A stretch of DNA of 64,000 nucleotides from Bathynomus jamesi (Eukaryota; Arthropoda; Malacostraca; Isopoda; Cirolanidae), in assembly GCA_023014485.1 (NCBI GenBank), contig JAJOZX010005803.1, forward strand, positions 185,001 to 249,000, in the 5' to 3' direction. Position numbers and translations under genes: made by a program. Numbering within the stretch: position 1 is the first letter of the stretch; every line of letters begins with the position of its first letter. Positions 10,037 through 20,444 of the stretch are shown here, piece after piece. The notes below the pieces were generated by a model. The model worked only from the letters and a program-made list of their open reading frames with translations, did no database searches and had not been told where the DNA came from.

Positions 10037-11421
10037 TAAAGGGTGTCAGGAAATGATTGCCCCCCCCCCCCCTGTACAGAAGAAACTGAAAGGAATAGAA
10101 AAAAAACAGACAAAACCACGCGAAAGAGCGTTTAATTTTGAATAAAAACACTTGTTTTAATATCGGGTGTTGCCCCCATTTGCAGCTCTGACGGCCATTA
10201 ATCGACGGGGTATGATCCCAGAAGTGTCTCAAAGAGATCGGTATCATGACTCATTTTTCTTCAAGGACTTCGTTGATCTTTGCAGTCATAATTTCTGTTG
10301 AATACCGATTCTGAATGGGTTGTTCCAGCATTAAGGACTCCACCCGATCCTTCATGATGGATCCGACATGTTCAGACATTAAGATCGGGAGAATTGCCAG
10401 GCCATTCATTATTTCCGAAAAAATCAATGTTATTGTCCTTAAGCAGTTGTTGAGTCGCAAGTGCTTTCATACAGGGGGCTTTGTCGTGAAGAAAGGTTGC
10501 CTGTTCAACATCCAAAACACACTCGGAGTCTTTCAAAAACGGAATTAAACGTTGGGCTAAAATTACATTTCGAAAATAAGGCCCATCCCAACTGGTTCCT
10601 CTTGGTTTGATAACCCAGATGAGCTTCCGAATAGAGAACATAATGAAAACACCCACACATGCTGGATTTTTACTATTTCTCGATACTTCTGGTCGTCTGG
10701 GACTTCATCAGGAGTTGTTGCCCAAACCCGATCATTCTGAAAATTTGGTTTTCTGGAGACATAAACGAAGAATTCATCGCTGACAACCAAGTGAAGGAAA
10801 TCGTCTTCCGTCCATTCCTCAAGATAATCACAAAACCATAGCCGATCTTCAATATTAAGATCACTCTTCCGTGGCTTAGCTATTTCATGCAAGCACTCAA
10901 GCCTTGGCGAACTCGAAATTGATGCACAAGTTGCCGATTGACTATCTTACCACGACGGATAAGTATCTCTTTCGCTACCTCAGAGCAGCTCTTCTTTCGG
11001 CGCCGTGATGCAGCAAGCACAATGTCTTTCGATTCTTGAGATAATTTCTCCGGTCTTCCTCCTCGAAATTCTGTTTCACAATCTTCAGGATTCTTATTCC
11101 AATTCCTTTTGACAAAGTCTTCTGATCTTTTTAATCTCTCAGCCACCCGGTGTCGAGTTATGAAAGTTGCACCAGCTTCCTTTGCTTCACGAAATGTGAC
11201 AGCTCGAATGCGGTCAAGAACTCGCTTTTTCTCTGAATCGTTCAAAATAGATGATGCCATGGTTTCTGTGGGGAAAAAATGGTAAGAATTAAAATCACAG
11301 GAATCGAATATAATGGTTTTTATTCAGATTTTAACGCTCTTTCAAGTGGTCTCGCCGGTTTTTATCTATCTCTTCTAGTTTTTGCTCTACAGTGGGGGGG
11401 GCAATCATTTCCTGACACCCC

Positions 11422-11424
<3 letters not shown>
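10037..11424 (-). mobile_element. Tc1/mariner element (DD37E-like)
   Basis: Inverted ends GGGTGTCAGGAAATGATTGC face each other at 10041 and 11421, each followed inward by a poly-C tract. Both ends touch (TA)n DNA, consistent with TA target choice. The transposase is on the minus strand. Confidence 0.85.
10251..11260 (-). pseudogene. Tc1/mariner-superfamily transposase, frameshifted
   Basis: Start ATG at 11260 (MASSILNDSEKKRVLDRI). An N-terminal helix-turn-helix region is followed by RGGRPEKLSQESKDIV. The catalytic core has VVSDEFFVYVS (first Asp), LHDKAPCMKAL (second Asp, where the family usually has HDNAPCH) and EWPGNSPDLN, then after a frameshift SEHVGSIMKDRV (Glu). Counting from the second Asp leaves about 37 residues before this Glu, suggesting a DD37E lineage. 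At least three frame changes exist, so it is inactive. The C-terminus reads STEIMTAKINEVLEEK. Confidence 0.8.

Positions 11425-11476
<52 letters not shown>
11424..11476. repeat. (TA)n microsatellite at the Tc1/mariner right end
   Basis: Uninterrupted TA units directly beside the transposon end. Confidence 0.95.
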
Positions 11477-11479
<3 letters not shown>

Positions 11480-11549
11480 TATTTCACGAAAGTAACACGT
11501 GAAAAATATTTATGATGAACTAGTCTAAGACCCGCCTTTCGTGCGGGTC

Positions 11550-11870
11550 GCGGGTAGCAAAAATTAACCAAACTATCACGACTTAACCTAACCAATCGTC
11601 AAGGGCGTACGATTAACCTAAAAAAATAAATAAAAAACAATAAATTTTTTTTTATTATTTATTTTTATATATTGAGAAGAGGATTCTTTATACTGTACGG
11701 CATTGACGATTGGTTAGGTTAAGTCGTGCTAGTTTGGTTAAATAAATAAATAAAAAATTTTATTTATTTATTTTTTAGGGTAATTGTACACCCTTGACGA
11801 TTTGATAGGTTAAGTCGTGATATTTTTGTTAAAGCTAACGAAAATATCACGACTTAACCTAAACGTTCCT
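11550..11870. repeat. Cluster of direct and inverted copies of TTAGGTTAAGTCGTG
   Basis: The word TTAGGTTAAGTCGTG or its complement occurs near 11577, 11708, 11803 and 11850 in alternating orientation, separated by A/T-rich AAATAAATAAA tracts. This makes long imperfect hairpins. No coding signal. It may be a foldback repeat or the arms of a MITE. Confidence 0.6.
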
Positions 11871-11990
11871 GAGCGTGACCGACAAACGCTCCTCAGTGTG
11901 ACCGACTGACAAACTGAGCGGGACGGACTGACTGACAGACATTCCTGGGTGTTTATAGTAAATAAAACCACGAAGGAAAGGAAACACAGA

Positions 11991-12027
11991 ATAGTGCTCA
12001 AGCGCTTTCGTCTAATGACATCCTCAG
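11991..12027 (-). ncRNA. Hammerhead-like motif (left copy)
   Basis: On the minus strand: CTGAGGA, a hairpin GTC-ATTA-GAC, GAAA, an imperfect hairpin GCGC-TTGA-GCAC, then TA. This resembles the hammerhead core CUGANGA/GAAA/UH known from Penelope-like elements. An extra U after CUGAGGA and no clear stem I argue against activity. Confidence 0.25.
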
Positions 12028-12075
12028 GAACACTGAAGTACATAAAGAGTTACAGCCTATATATAGGTTACAGAA

Positions 12076-12126
<51 letters not shown>

Positions 12127-12128
<2 letters not shown>

Positions 12129-13029
12129 GGGCGTCCCAAAAAAATGTATACACACTTTAAATAATTATAAAGGCAGTGTTTATTAAAATACATTTCATTT
12201 TCAAAATGTAATAGAATCTGCAGACATATTTAATTGTTTTGTCAACGCCTGTTTTCAAACTGACGTCCGTTCTGGTCCAGGCACTGCTGATAACGCGAAG
12301 CAATGGAATCGCAAACATCACGAAACATTTCGTTTGGTATTTGTGTGCATTCTCGTTCAATGGCTGCTCTCAATTCAGCGACTGTTGCAGGTTTTATAGC
12401 GTAGACTTTGTCTTTTAAGTATACCCATAAAAAAAAGTCTAGTGGTGTGAGGTCTGGTGAACGCGGAGGGTATTCTACGAAACCCCTTCGTCCAATCCAC
12501 ATCCACATCGTGCCAAGTACCACTCGCAATACTCCACTCTTCGGTCCGGATCATCTTCATTAATAGCATGGACTAATCTTGGAATGTAACTTTTCCATTG
12601 ACAGCGCTTCAAAATGCGTTGGACAGACGATTCTGAAATTCCTACCTCACGACTCGCTTGCCGCACAGATTTTCTTGGACTTTGGTGATACGTTTCCAGT
12701 ACTCTTTCTTGCTTTGTGGGGCTTGTCGATGTCCGTAGTCTTCCGGAACGCTTCTTGTGGACATTCTGAACAGTTCCATCGGCTTCAAACTTATCTCTAA
12801 TTCGAGTGATGGTAAGTCGCGTTGGTGGAATCTGTTTGAAACTCCCTCCTAAACTGTCTTGGCACTTCAACTGCGTTTTCACACTTCCAGTAGCATTTTA
12901 GAATGAATTTCCTTTGTTCAAAGCTTAGTCTGACTGCCATTATTAATTCTAATGGGTTTAACTTGGAAAGAAAGAAACATCAATTGAGCTATCAGCTGTT
13001 AAAGTGTGTATACATTTTTTTGGGACGCC

Positions 13030-13032
<3 letters not shown>
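12127..13032 (-). mobile_element. Mariner element with CAGGGCGTCCCAAAAAAA termini, internally deleted
   Basis: Inverted ends CAGGGCGTCCCAAAAAAATG and its complement (13005-13032) are nearly perfect and continue through GTATACACACTTT. The element lies in a TA repeat inside the inverted Penelope copy. At about 0.9 kb it is shorter than a full mariner because the central transposase is missing. Confidence 0.9.
12241..12940 (-). pseudogene. Mariner transposase lacking its catalytic centre (rosa/DD41D-like)
   Basis: Start ATG at 12940 ([20 protein letters not shown]). After frameshifts come [20 protein letters not shown] and a second helix-turn-helix ([20 protein letters not shown]), then [13 protein letters not shown]. 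It jumps directly to [20 protein letters not shown] and DFFLWVYLKDKVYAIKP. The first two Asp motifs (SDE, HQDGAP) are deleted; only the final Asp (PLDFF) remains. The RSPDLTPLDFF form suggests the DD41D group. Confidence 0.8.
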
Positions 13033-13076
<44 letters not shown>

Positions 13077-13503
13077 AAACGGACAAATAAAATTAAAAAT
13101 TAAAGGATTGTGGGAGGGGCATACAAATTTGTAAGGAAAAACTATCGATTTTTAGCACAAGATCAAATGAATTGTTTCCAACCAATACTATAAAAAAAAT
13201 TAAAATACAAATTTATACTGGAAATCTGCCCGGGTTTTAGCACTCTGCCCTTCTTGTATATAAAAATAAATTGAAAAATAAGTTATTAGAGTGGTATACA
13301 AGTTTACCAAAGATTCAGCGTTCTACCCTTCTTATCTAAATCTGTTCTGAAGGAATTCAAAACAACAGGATCGAGTTGAAAAAGACCTTTGCTTATGTTG
13401 AAGTTATTTGTAAGTTGGATAATGGCAGACTCAAGAATATTTCTATTAACAATGTTGCTAGAGTGAAATAAAACTGAAGCATTATTCCAATCAATACAGT
13501 GGC

Positions 13504-14480
13504 TTGAAACGCATTCTCAAAGATTATAAGAACTTAATTCCACTTTTCATGTCCACTTCACCTTCTCTGCCCTACCTTTACAGTCTTATTAAAACCCACA
13601 AACCTGGCAACCCTATGCGTCCTATTATTAGCTCGTTGGGCTCTATTACTTATAAACTCTCCAAATGGCTTGTCAAAGTCTTGTCCCCCATTCTCGGAAC
13701 TATCTCTGATTCACATGTAAAAAATTCCATGGATCTTACTGAAAAATTGAATAATGCACGTACTGAAACTAACGATAGATCGATCAGTTTTGACGTTTGT
13801 TCATTGTTTACAAAAGTGCCAATTGACCATATGCTTGACTTTCTCTCCCAAGAATTACATAAGTATGACCTGCCACTACCTTCACACATTGTTTTGAACT
13901 TATTAAGCTTTGCATCAAAGACTGTAAATTCACTTTCAATAACGAGTATTATCAACAAGTTTTTGGGATGGCCATGGGCAACCCCTTGTCACCCCTCCTC
14001 TCCAATATTTATATGGAGTTTTTCGAAATTACTTACATTCCGAGAATCCTGGGGGTTGGCATCCCTTGGTTGCGGTACGTTGACGATATTTTGTGTATGT
14101 GGCCATGAATCGTGACCTGGATAACTTCCTCCTTCAGTTAAATGATCAAGTCCCCCATTAAGTTTACTTAAGAAGTGGAACAAGACAATTCAATTCGTTT
14201 TTGGATGTGCGTGTACATAGGGAAAGCCCAGGTTTTAAGTTTAGTATCTATAGGAAAAAAAAAAAATTTGTCCTACATACATTTTTACTCGGGACATGAC
14301 ACCTCGACTAAGAAGGCCATTTTTTCATCAATGTTTCTCCGCGCCCTGAGGATCGCCAGTCCGGAATACATCGATGCCGAATTAGAAAAAATCAACGGTA
14401 TTGGAAGTGATGTGTTATCCATCTGCGTTTATGGAATCTTGTCTCAACAAGGCAAAACGAACTTTCTATCGTGTCAATAA
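13504..14480 (+). pseudogene. Penelope-like reverse transcriptase
   Basis: Reads SLPYLYSLIKTHKPGNPMRP, IISSLGSITYKLSKWLVKVL, SHVKNSMDLTEKL and ISFDVCSLFTKVPI. After a frameshift near 13965 it continues MGNPLSPLLSNIYMEFFE and WLRYVDDILCMW, the YVDD active site at about 14078-14090. This is then broken by TGA and further frameshifts. The IKTHKPGNP and SFDVxSLFTxVP motifs are diagnostic of Penelope RTs. Confidence 0.85.
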
Positions 14481-14585
14481 TAACACTCGTACTTTGTCAA
14501 AAAATATTTTAGTACTTCCATTTTTTTTCGGGCTTTTAGGCATTGCTAATGTACTTAAACTTTTGGATATAATGTAGTATTTTCA

Positions 14586-14850
14586 TATAACAATATTGTG
14601 AAAAATATCATAGTAAAAAATAGCCCTACCAATAATTCAGGCATTATCTATAAAATTGGTTGTAAACAATGTGATTCCTTTTACATAGGTCAGACGGGAA
14701 AGGATTTGCACACACGTACAGTATAAAACAGCATCAATATTCCGTTAGAACAGGACAGTCATCCAGTGCCCTTTTTGTCCATTTGTCAGAGTTATCCCAC
14801 TATATTGATTGGAATAATGCTTGTTTTATTTCACTCTAGCAACATTGTTA
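14586..14850 (+). pseudogene. Penelope-like GIY-YIG endonuclease domain
   Basis: An open segment reads NSGIIYKIGCKQCDSFYIG followed by QTGKDLHTRT. The GIY-YIG core (GIIY ... FYIG) with the inserted CxxC is the Penelope form. A stop follows TRTV, and the frame then resumes with SALFVHLSELSHYIDW. It belongs downstream of the RT in the same original polyprotein. Confidence 0.8.
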
Positions 14851-15339
14851 ATAGAAATATTCTTGAGTCTGCCATTATCTAACTTACAAATAACTTCAAC
14901 ATAAGCAAAGGTCTTTTTCAACTCAATCCTGTTGTTTTGAATTCCTTCAGAACAGATTTAGATAAGAAGGGTAGAACGCTAAATCTTTGGTAAACTTGTA
15001 TACCACTCTAATAACTTTTATTTTTCAATTTATTTTTATATACAAGAAGGGCAGAGTGCTAAAACTCGGGCAGATTTACAGTATAAATTCATTTGATCTT
15101 GTGCTAAAAATCAGTAGTTTTTTTTTTTTTTATAACATTGGTTGGAAACAATTCATTTGATCTTGTGCTAAAAGTCAGTAGGTTTTCCTTACAAATTTGT
15201 ATGCCCCTCCCACAATCCTTTAATTTTTAATTTTATTTCTCCGTTTATTGTGTATATATATATAACATTATATATATATATATATATTTTTTTTTCTGTA
15301 ACCTATATATAGGCTGTAACTCCATGTACTTCAGTGTTC

Positions 15340-15376
15340 CTGAGGATGTCATTAGACGAAAGTGCTTTAGCACCAT
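15340..15376 (+). ncRNA. Hammerhead-like motif (right copy)
   Basis: CTGAGGA, hairpin GTC-ATTA-GAC, GAAA, perfect hairpin GTGC-TTTA-GCAC, then CA where a hammerhead needs UH. It is the counterpart of 11991-12027. The base change at the cleavage-site context suggests it is dead. Confidence 0.2.
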
Positions 15377-15554
15377 TCTGTGTTTCCTTTCCTTCGTGGA
15401 AGGTGTGCTAGGTGTGCGGCGAGCACCCACAAAAGCTGTAAAATAATTATCTAAAAAAAATAATAAATAAATGATTAAATCTTTTATACTAAATGATATT
15501 TAATAAAAATAAAAGGTCATGATAATTTTGCATGCTTTAATATACAGTACTCAC

Positions 15555-15720
15555 CTTCGGTGTTGCTTCTAGTACTTTCTGTTTGCTGCTCATATCTGCG
15601 GTCAAGCTGAACCTTTCTTGCACACTTTAGGGAGGAGGATAGAAGTGAGGATAGGCAGGAGATGGGGGAGATGAAAGGGAGTGTTTGGGAATGTTATTGG
15701 CTGAAGTCGAGCGGAGCAAC
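15555..15720 (-). promoter_or_regulatory. Candidate host promoter, 5'UTR and first coding exon (weak)
   Basis: On the minus strand a CCAAT box (complement of 15696-15700) precedes a pyrimidine-rich stretch, then ATG at 15593 and 13 codons (MSSKQKVLEATPK), then a consensus donor GTGAGTA at 15554-15548. A pyrimidine-poor but AG-ended acceptor follows at about 15436 (TTTTACAG), just before the Penelope insertion. GC content is higher than the surroundings. No homology is recognised, and the signals could be chance. Confidence 0.25.
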
Positions 15721-15912
15721 AGTAGCACACAGCTTGCTGTTTGGTGTTGTAGTTTTTGACAGTGTCATTTGATAATGTAGCCTACTTTTGTTACTTATGC
15801 ACCTCAGAAAGAGAATCGGATTTGCATAATTTGTCCATTTTTAATGAATCACTATTGTTTGTATGTTTAACTTTCCAATTCTTAATGCATTTCTACACTT
15901 TTTTTTCTATCT

Positions 15913-15916
<4 letters not shown>

Positions 15917-15981
<65 letters not shown>
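15917..15981. repeat. (TA)n microsatellite
   Basis: About 32 TA units followed by CACACA. Confidence 0.95.
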
Positions 15982-15989
<8 letters not shown>

Positions 15990-17376
15990 TGCGATTTAAA
16001 AGCATGCGATTTATTATAACAAATTTTAAGCTTTAGGTATCTTATAATGTTTAGCACACCCTGTTTTGTTAACCACCATACGCCACTGATATATACATAT
16101 ATACAGAACATAGTATAGTATTCTATATATATAGATTATAGTATAGAACTATAGAATGTATACTTGCGTAATTTTATTGGGGTGACATCAAGCTGTTCAA
16201 TAGTTATCTAGCTGCTCTTTTTCAAAGTATGCTTCTTGAACATTCATGCAGTTAGATGAAGATTTTTGTGGTGAAGGTTCAGGAGTACAAGTATCACTTC
16301 CTGAACTTTCTTGCTGAATAACTGTTGTGTTTCATCATTTTTATTGATTTTTTCTCAATATATGCCTTCATAAGCTAATTATTTCACACATGTACACAAT
16401 AAACAAGAGAATAGAAAACTTTGCTTCCTAAGCACACTTCCTTTGATTACTCAATAGTATTTAATATTAGTTGTGTTAGCTTTTGATTCAGGCGATCTTT
16501 ATTAATTAATATGGTGTTTTTAAATAGCTTTTAAATAGACTATCTCTACTTATTTACATATTTTGTATCCTTTATATACTTACACAGACATATGTATAAA
16601 ATACATTGCTGCATAGTTGAAAAAGAAAAGGGTAAAATAATTTTATATTTGACAATTTGCAAAAAAAAAAAAGATTTTTTCAGTGAAGTTATCACTATTC
16701 AAATCTCAAAACACTGTTTACACCTAAATACACATCAATTTCTTAAAGAGGAATCGCACATGATAGATTGTTATTATAGAATTTCCCATTGGGTTTACCA
16801 GTTTCAGAAGCCATCTTTACCTTTTAGGAGAGGGAGTAATATAAATAATTATATGTACAGTATATGTTAACCCTTCTGTCTCTGGCCTTGGGCGGTTCGG
16901 GGTTGAAGGGGATTCTGGTTAGGTGGCAGCAACAGATTGTTCCTTGGAGTAGCTGGTACCATGTAAGAAATCGCAGTAGTTTCTCTTATACTACTCTCCG
17001 ATTTCTTCTTGTAGGGGATCGGATGATTCTGTGAAGCTTACTAAATTCTCTAAGGGTTCCCCGATTCTTGTAGCGTATCAGGAAATTATTTCCCTCTATT
17101 TTAAGACTCAATTCTCTAAAGAAAGCAAGGCTCGAAGGAGAAGACAAAGATATTCTCTTACTGTAGTTTACTGCTAAAATGATACAGGTAATGTTCAGCC
17201 TCTAAGTCAGATCAGACAAATCAGAAGGAACACTGGAGAAATTCTACACGTTTATATACCTAAATTTTTAATGACATTATTATTTAATGCTGACCTATTT
17301 TGGTTTTTATTCTCAATAGGATGATTTTTTTTTGCCAAATATTTAAAGATAAGGTAAATATTTTAGCTGGAGCATT
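15982..17376. other. AT-rich tract with one unassigned minus-strand open frame near 16994-17150
   Basis: Mostly low-complexity AT. On the minus strand about 50 codons read KIEGNNFLIRYKNRG and SKLHRIIRSPTRRNRRVV before TAA near 16995, preceded by pyrimidine-rich sequence. The basic RR-rich character recalls a retroelement gag or a host exon, but I cannot assign it. Confidence 0.3.
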
Positions 17377-17384
17377 GTCTAGAC

Positions 17385-19893
17385 CAGGGGTCGGGAACCT
17401 TTTTGGCTGAGAGAGCCATGAAAGTCAAATATTTTTAAATGTATTTCCGTGAGAGCCCTATAATATTTTTTAACACTGAATACAACTAAATGCGTGCATT
17501 TTTTAAGTAAGACCAAAAAATTTAGAGTATAATAATTATCTGAATTTATTCTTTTTAATAACGTTATACTGAAGCTAACCAATAATAAATTCAATACTTC
17601 TTACCAATATGACTAATGTGACTTCTGGTGCTGCATGGTTTTGCTGATGGCTTTGTAGTCTGGTTGATAGTTGGTCAGGTTAAGCTTCATGCAGGCATTG
17701 AGGCTTCCATCGCGTTAAACGTGACCGTAGGTTGGTTTTGATGTTTTTCAGATGTGAGAACGACTGCTCACATGCATATGTAGAGCCAAACATGGTCAAC
17801 ACGGCAATACTCACACGCCGCAGTGTGTGGTATGCGACTGGAAGCGCGTTCCAAGTTTTGAAAATCAGCTGGTCTTCGGATTGAAGTCTTTTCATTTCTG
17901 TCCACTTGTGTTTACTCGACAGCTCTGCTCGCTGACGCGCAAGTCCTTCCAAATCTTCGTTCAATGACTTGAATTTATTCACCCACATGTCTGAGGCTTT
18001 CAGGTCAGCAACTTCTACCTCAAAATCTCTTATGGAGACATCAGGGATGTAACTCAGGTCGGCTTTGTCCACTGCACACTCGTGTGGATGAGTGATGAAC
18101 TTAAAAAGACGAGTGCGCTCACGAAATTCTACAAAGCGTGCTTTGAATGATTGCAGGAGATTAGATGTGAAGCCAGCTAGCTGCTGGAGATCACAATGTT
18201 GAGCGGGGTCATTTGCTGTGCACGCATCTTTAAATTGTCCCAGTCTTTCAAAGTGTAGTAAACGACCTGTTTCAATATCCCCGATAAAGAGTTTCAGCTT
18301 GTTTTCAAATGCACACACTGCTTGTTGAAGGGATAAGACTGTATTTCCAATGCCTTGCATTTTCACGTTGAGTTGATTCAGATGTTCAGTCATGTCCACG
18401 AGGTAGTAAAACTTCAGGAGCCACTCAGTGTTAGCTAGCTCAGGATGCTTGACGCCTTTCATTTCAAGGAAAGTTCGGATTTCGCTCAGGCAAGCCGCAA
18501 CACGGCTGAGAACCTTCCCTCTTGACAACCAACGCACATTGCTGTGCATAAGCAGACCGGGGTAATTATTCCCAACTTCATCCAGCAGTGTTTTAAACTG
18601 GCGATCATTTAAAGCTCGAGCAACAATAAAGTTGACCACCTTAATCACCAGCGACATCACCTCACCAAACTGCTCGCCACACGTTCGAGCACAAAGCGCC
18701 TCCTGATGTAGAATGCAATGAAAACTTAGGATGGGTCTATTTTCATGTTCACGAAGAAGCGCTACAAATCCTTTGTTGCTCCCCACCATACACGGAGCAC
18801 CATCAGTACACACTGAAATAAGTTTATCCATCGGTAGATTGTTCTCTTTAGCGAACTCCATGAAAGACTTGAATAAATCCTCCCCTCTTGTTGTCCCTTT
18901 CATTGGCAAAACAGCAAGACTTTCCTCACGCAGTGTGTCACCGACGGCATACCTTGCAATCACACTGAACTGGGATAAATGGCTTACGTCTGTTGACTCA
19001 TCCAAAGCGAGGGAAAAGTATGACGCTGCATTTATGTCCTTCACTTGTGTTTCCGCCACTTGATTTGCCATCATGATGGTACGATCGTGAACAGTTTTTG
19101 CTGACAGGGGCATGTCTTTTATTCGTTGATTATCTTGTCTTTATCTGAAAAGTCGTCAAAAAGTTCATTGGCCACATCAAGCATGAATGTTTTGGCATAC
19201 TCGCCATCTGTGAATGGCTTTCCGTTCCTCACTATTGCTAAAGAACCAGCAAAGCTAGCCGAATTCCAGTTACCTTGTCGGGTCCATACACTGAGTTGCT
19301 GTTGACTGGTTTGCACTCTGCGCAGTAGCTCTTGACATGCCTTCTTCCTGCTGTCTCCCGCTGGATATTTCGATGCAAATGTAGCATGGCGTGTGTCGAA
19401 GTGCCGCTTTATATTTGACCGTTTCATCGATGAAATTTTATCAATACATATTAGACACACTGCAGTACCTGCTCTTTCTACAAAGGCGAATTCCTCTGTC
19501 CATTCGTCCTGAAATGTACGGTACTCCTCATCCCTTTTTCTTTTCGCCATCTTCGTCAAAAGGGTTTGCTCTGCATAAAATAGCACTACCACCCACTACC
19601 ACTGCTGAAAAGCGACTGACTGTATATGAATATCAGTAACGTCACGCACAAGACAGCCAATCACAAGAATCCTACGTCACTGAGTGGGAGGAGCCAAGGC
19701 CGTGGTTAGGAGCATGATATTTATCGTACACTTTGGACGGCAAATATCGTCGTGTGTGGCCGAAGCCTAAAAAAGGAAGGAATTACTCATTACTTATCGT
19801 GTTAAGAAATGTCAGCTAAGATTTATCTGCGAGCCAGATGCAGTCATCAAAAGAGCCAGATCTGGCTCGCGAGCAATAGGTTCCCGACCGCTG
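17385..19893 (-). mobile_element. hAT element, almost complete (ZBED/GTF2IRD2-like transposase)
   Basis: Ends CAGGGGTCGGGAACCT and, reverse-complemented, CAGCGGTCGGGAACCTATTG. An exact, palindromic 8-bp TSD GTCTAGAC lies at 17377-17384 and 19894-19901. At 2,509 bp with only two frame breaks in the transposase, it is the best preserved hAT in the window. Confidence 0.9.
17603..19550 (-). pseudogene. hAT transposase, near-intact
   Basis: Preferred start MAKRKRDEEYRTFQDEWTEE at 19550. A BED-like finger (CLICIDKISSMKRSNIKRHF, then DTRHATF) is followed by a frameshift at about 19117 and a 477-codon frame. Catalytic landmarks: ALDESTDVSH (Asp 1), CTDGAPCMVGS (Asp 2), CILHQEALC (CxxH), NVRWLSRGKVL, and YACEQSFSHLKNIKTNLRS (Glu and dimerisation). 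A last frameshift near 17693 precedes LNACMKLNLTNYQPDYKAI. This is the GTF2IRD2/ZBED5-like hAT family. Only two single-base breaks separate it from a full frame. Confidence 0.9.
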
Positions 19894-19901
19894 GTCTAGA
19901 C

Positions 19902-20335
19902 GGATAAGCAAGATATTTGAAGATGAAGCCATATTTTTATTTTAAACCGCATGTTGACAGATCTGATGTTATCATGATCTGCCGAGTTAACTAAAAATGG
20001 AAATTGAAATAATGCATTTTATTATGGATTGAAATTAAACATGCATATGAGCAAAAATTAAATGGTTAAAATTTAAAATTAAGTGTTAAGCAAGACATAA
20101 CCATCTTTTCCAACGGAGAGAGAATGTATAAAGGAAATGAACATTGCAGAATTTAACACGATTACATTATTAAGCTAAATCTAAAAAAATTATTAAATAA
20201 TTTAAAAGAGTAAATCATTAATCAATTATTCAGCATAAATAAAATTAAAATTAAATTAAAATTTTTATCTGAACTTGCGTTTCATATACAGACAGCGTTA
20301 CACGAGTTGGGGTGGTTAAGTCTAGTTCACGTGGT
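19902..20335 (-). other. AT-rich tail beyond the retroelement env stop, possibly LTR or 3'UTR remnant
   Basis: It lies directly downstream (minus strand) of the Gypsy-type env stop. It is AT-rich with no coding signal. A 3' LTR would be expected here, but the 5' LTR is not visible for comparison. Confidence 0.35.
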
Positions 20336-20444
20336 CTAGGTACGCACTCCTGGCAATAGCGGACTGGCCATCTGGAGCACCAGGAGAAATCCCGGTGGGC
20401 CAGAGAGAGTAACACGAAGAATATAGACAAAAAAAAGAAAAGTA

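Larger units (their letters stand above)
11946..13500 (-). repeat. Inverted partial copy of the Penelope-like element (pseudo-LTR), split by a mariner
   Basis: 11946-12080 and 13075-13500 together are the reverse complement of the 3' part of the Penelope-like element (about 14790-15401). They include GAGGATGTCATTAGACGAAAG and GTAGAACGCTgAATCTTTGG. Inverted partial copies attached to the 5' end are typical of Penelope-like elements. The (TA)n in the middle received the mariner at 12127-13032. Confidence 0.75.
13501..15401 (+). mobile_element. Penelope-like retroelement with GIY-YIG endonuclease
   Basis: The plus-strand element contains a Penelope-type reverse transcriptase, a GIY-YIG endonuclease and a 3' region ending CCTTCGTGG at 15401, where similarity to the inverted copy stops. 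It is joined at 13500 to its own reversed 3' part. The RT is truncated at its N-terminus. Confidence 0.85.

Noticed and set aside
11550..11870. Telomeric (TTAGG)n sequence
   Set aside because: TTAGG appears once per repeat word without tandem runs.
16592..16870. A 92-codon frame as a small gene
   Set aside because: AT-rich with biased Ile/Lys/His composition and no motif or context.
19902..20335. An identified 3' LTR of the Gypsy-class element
   Set aside because: No matching 5' LTR is visible above 41084, so ends cannot be established.
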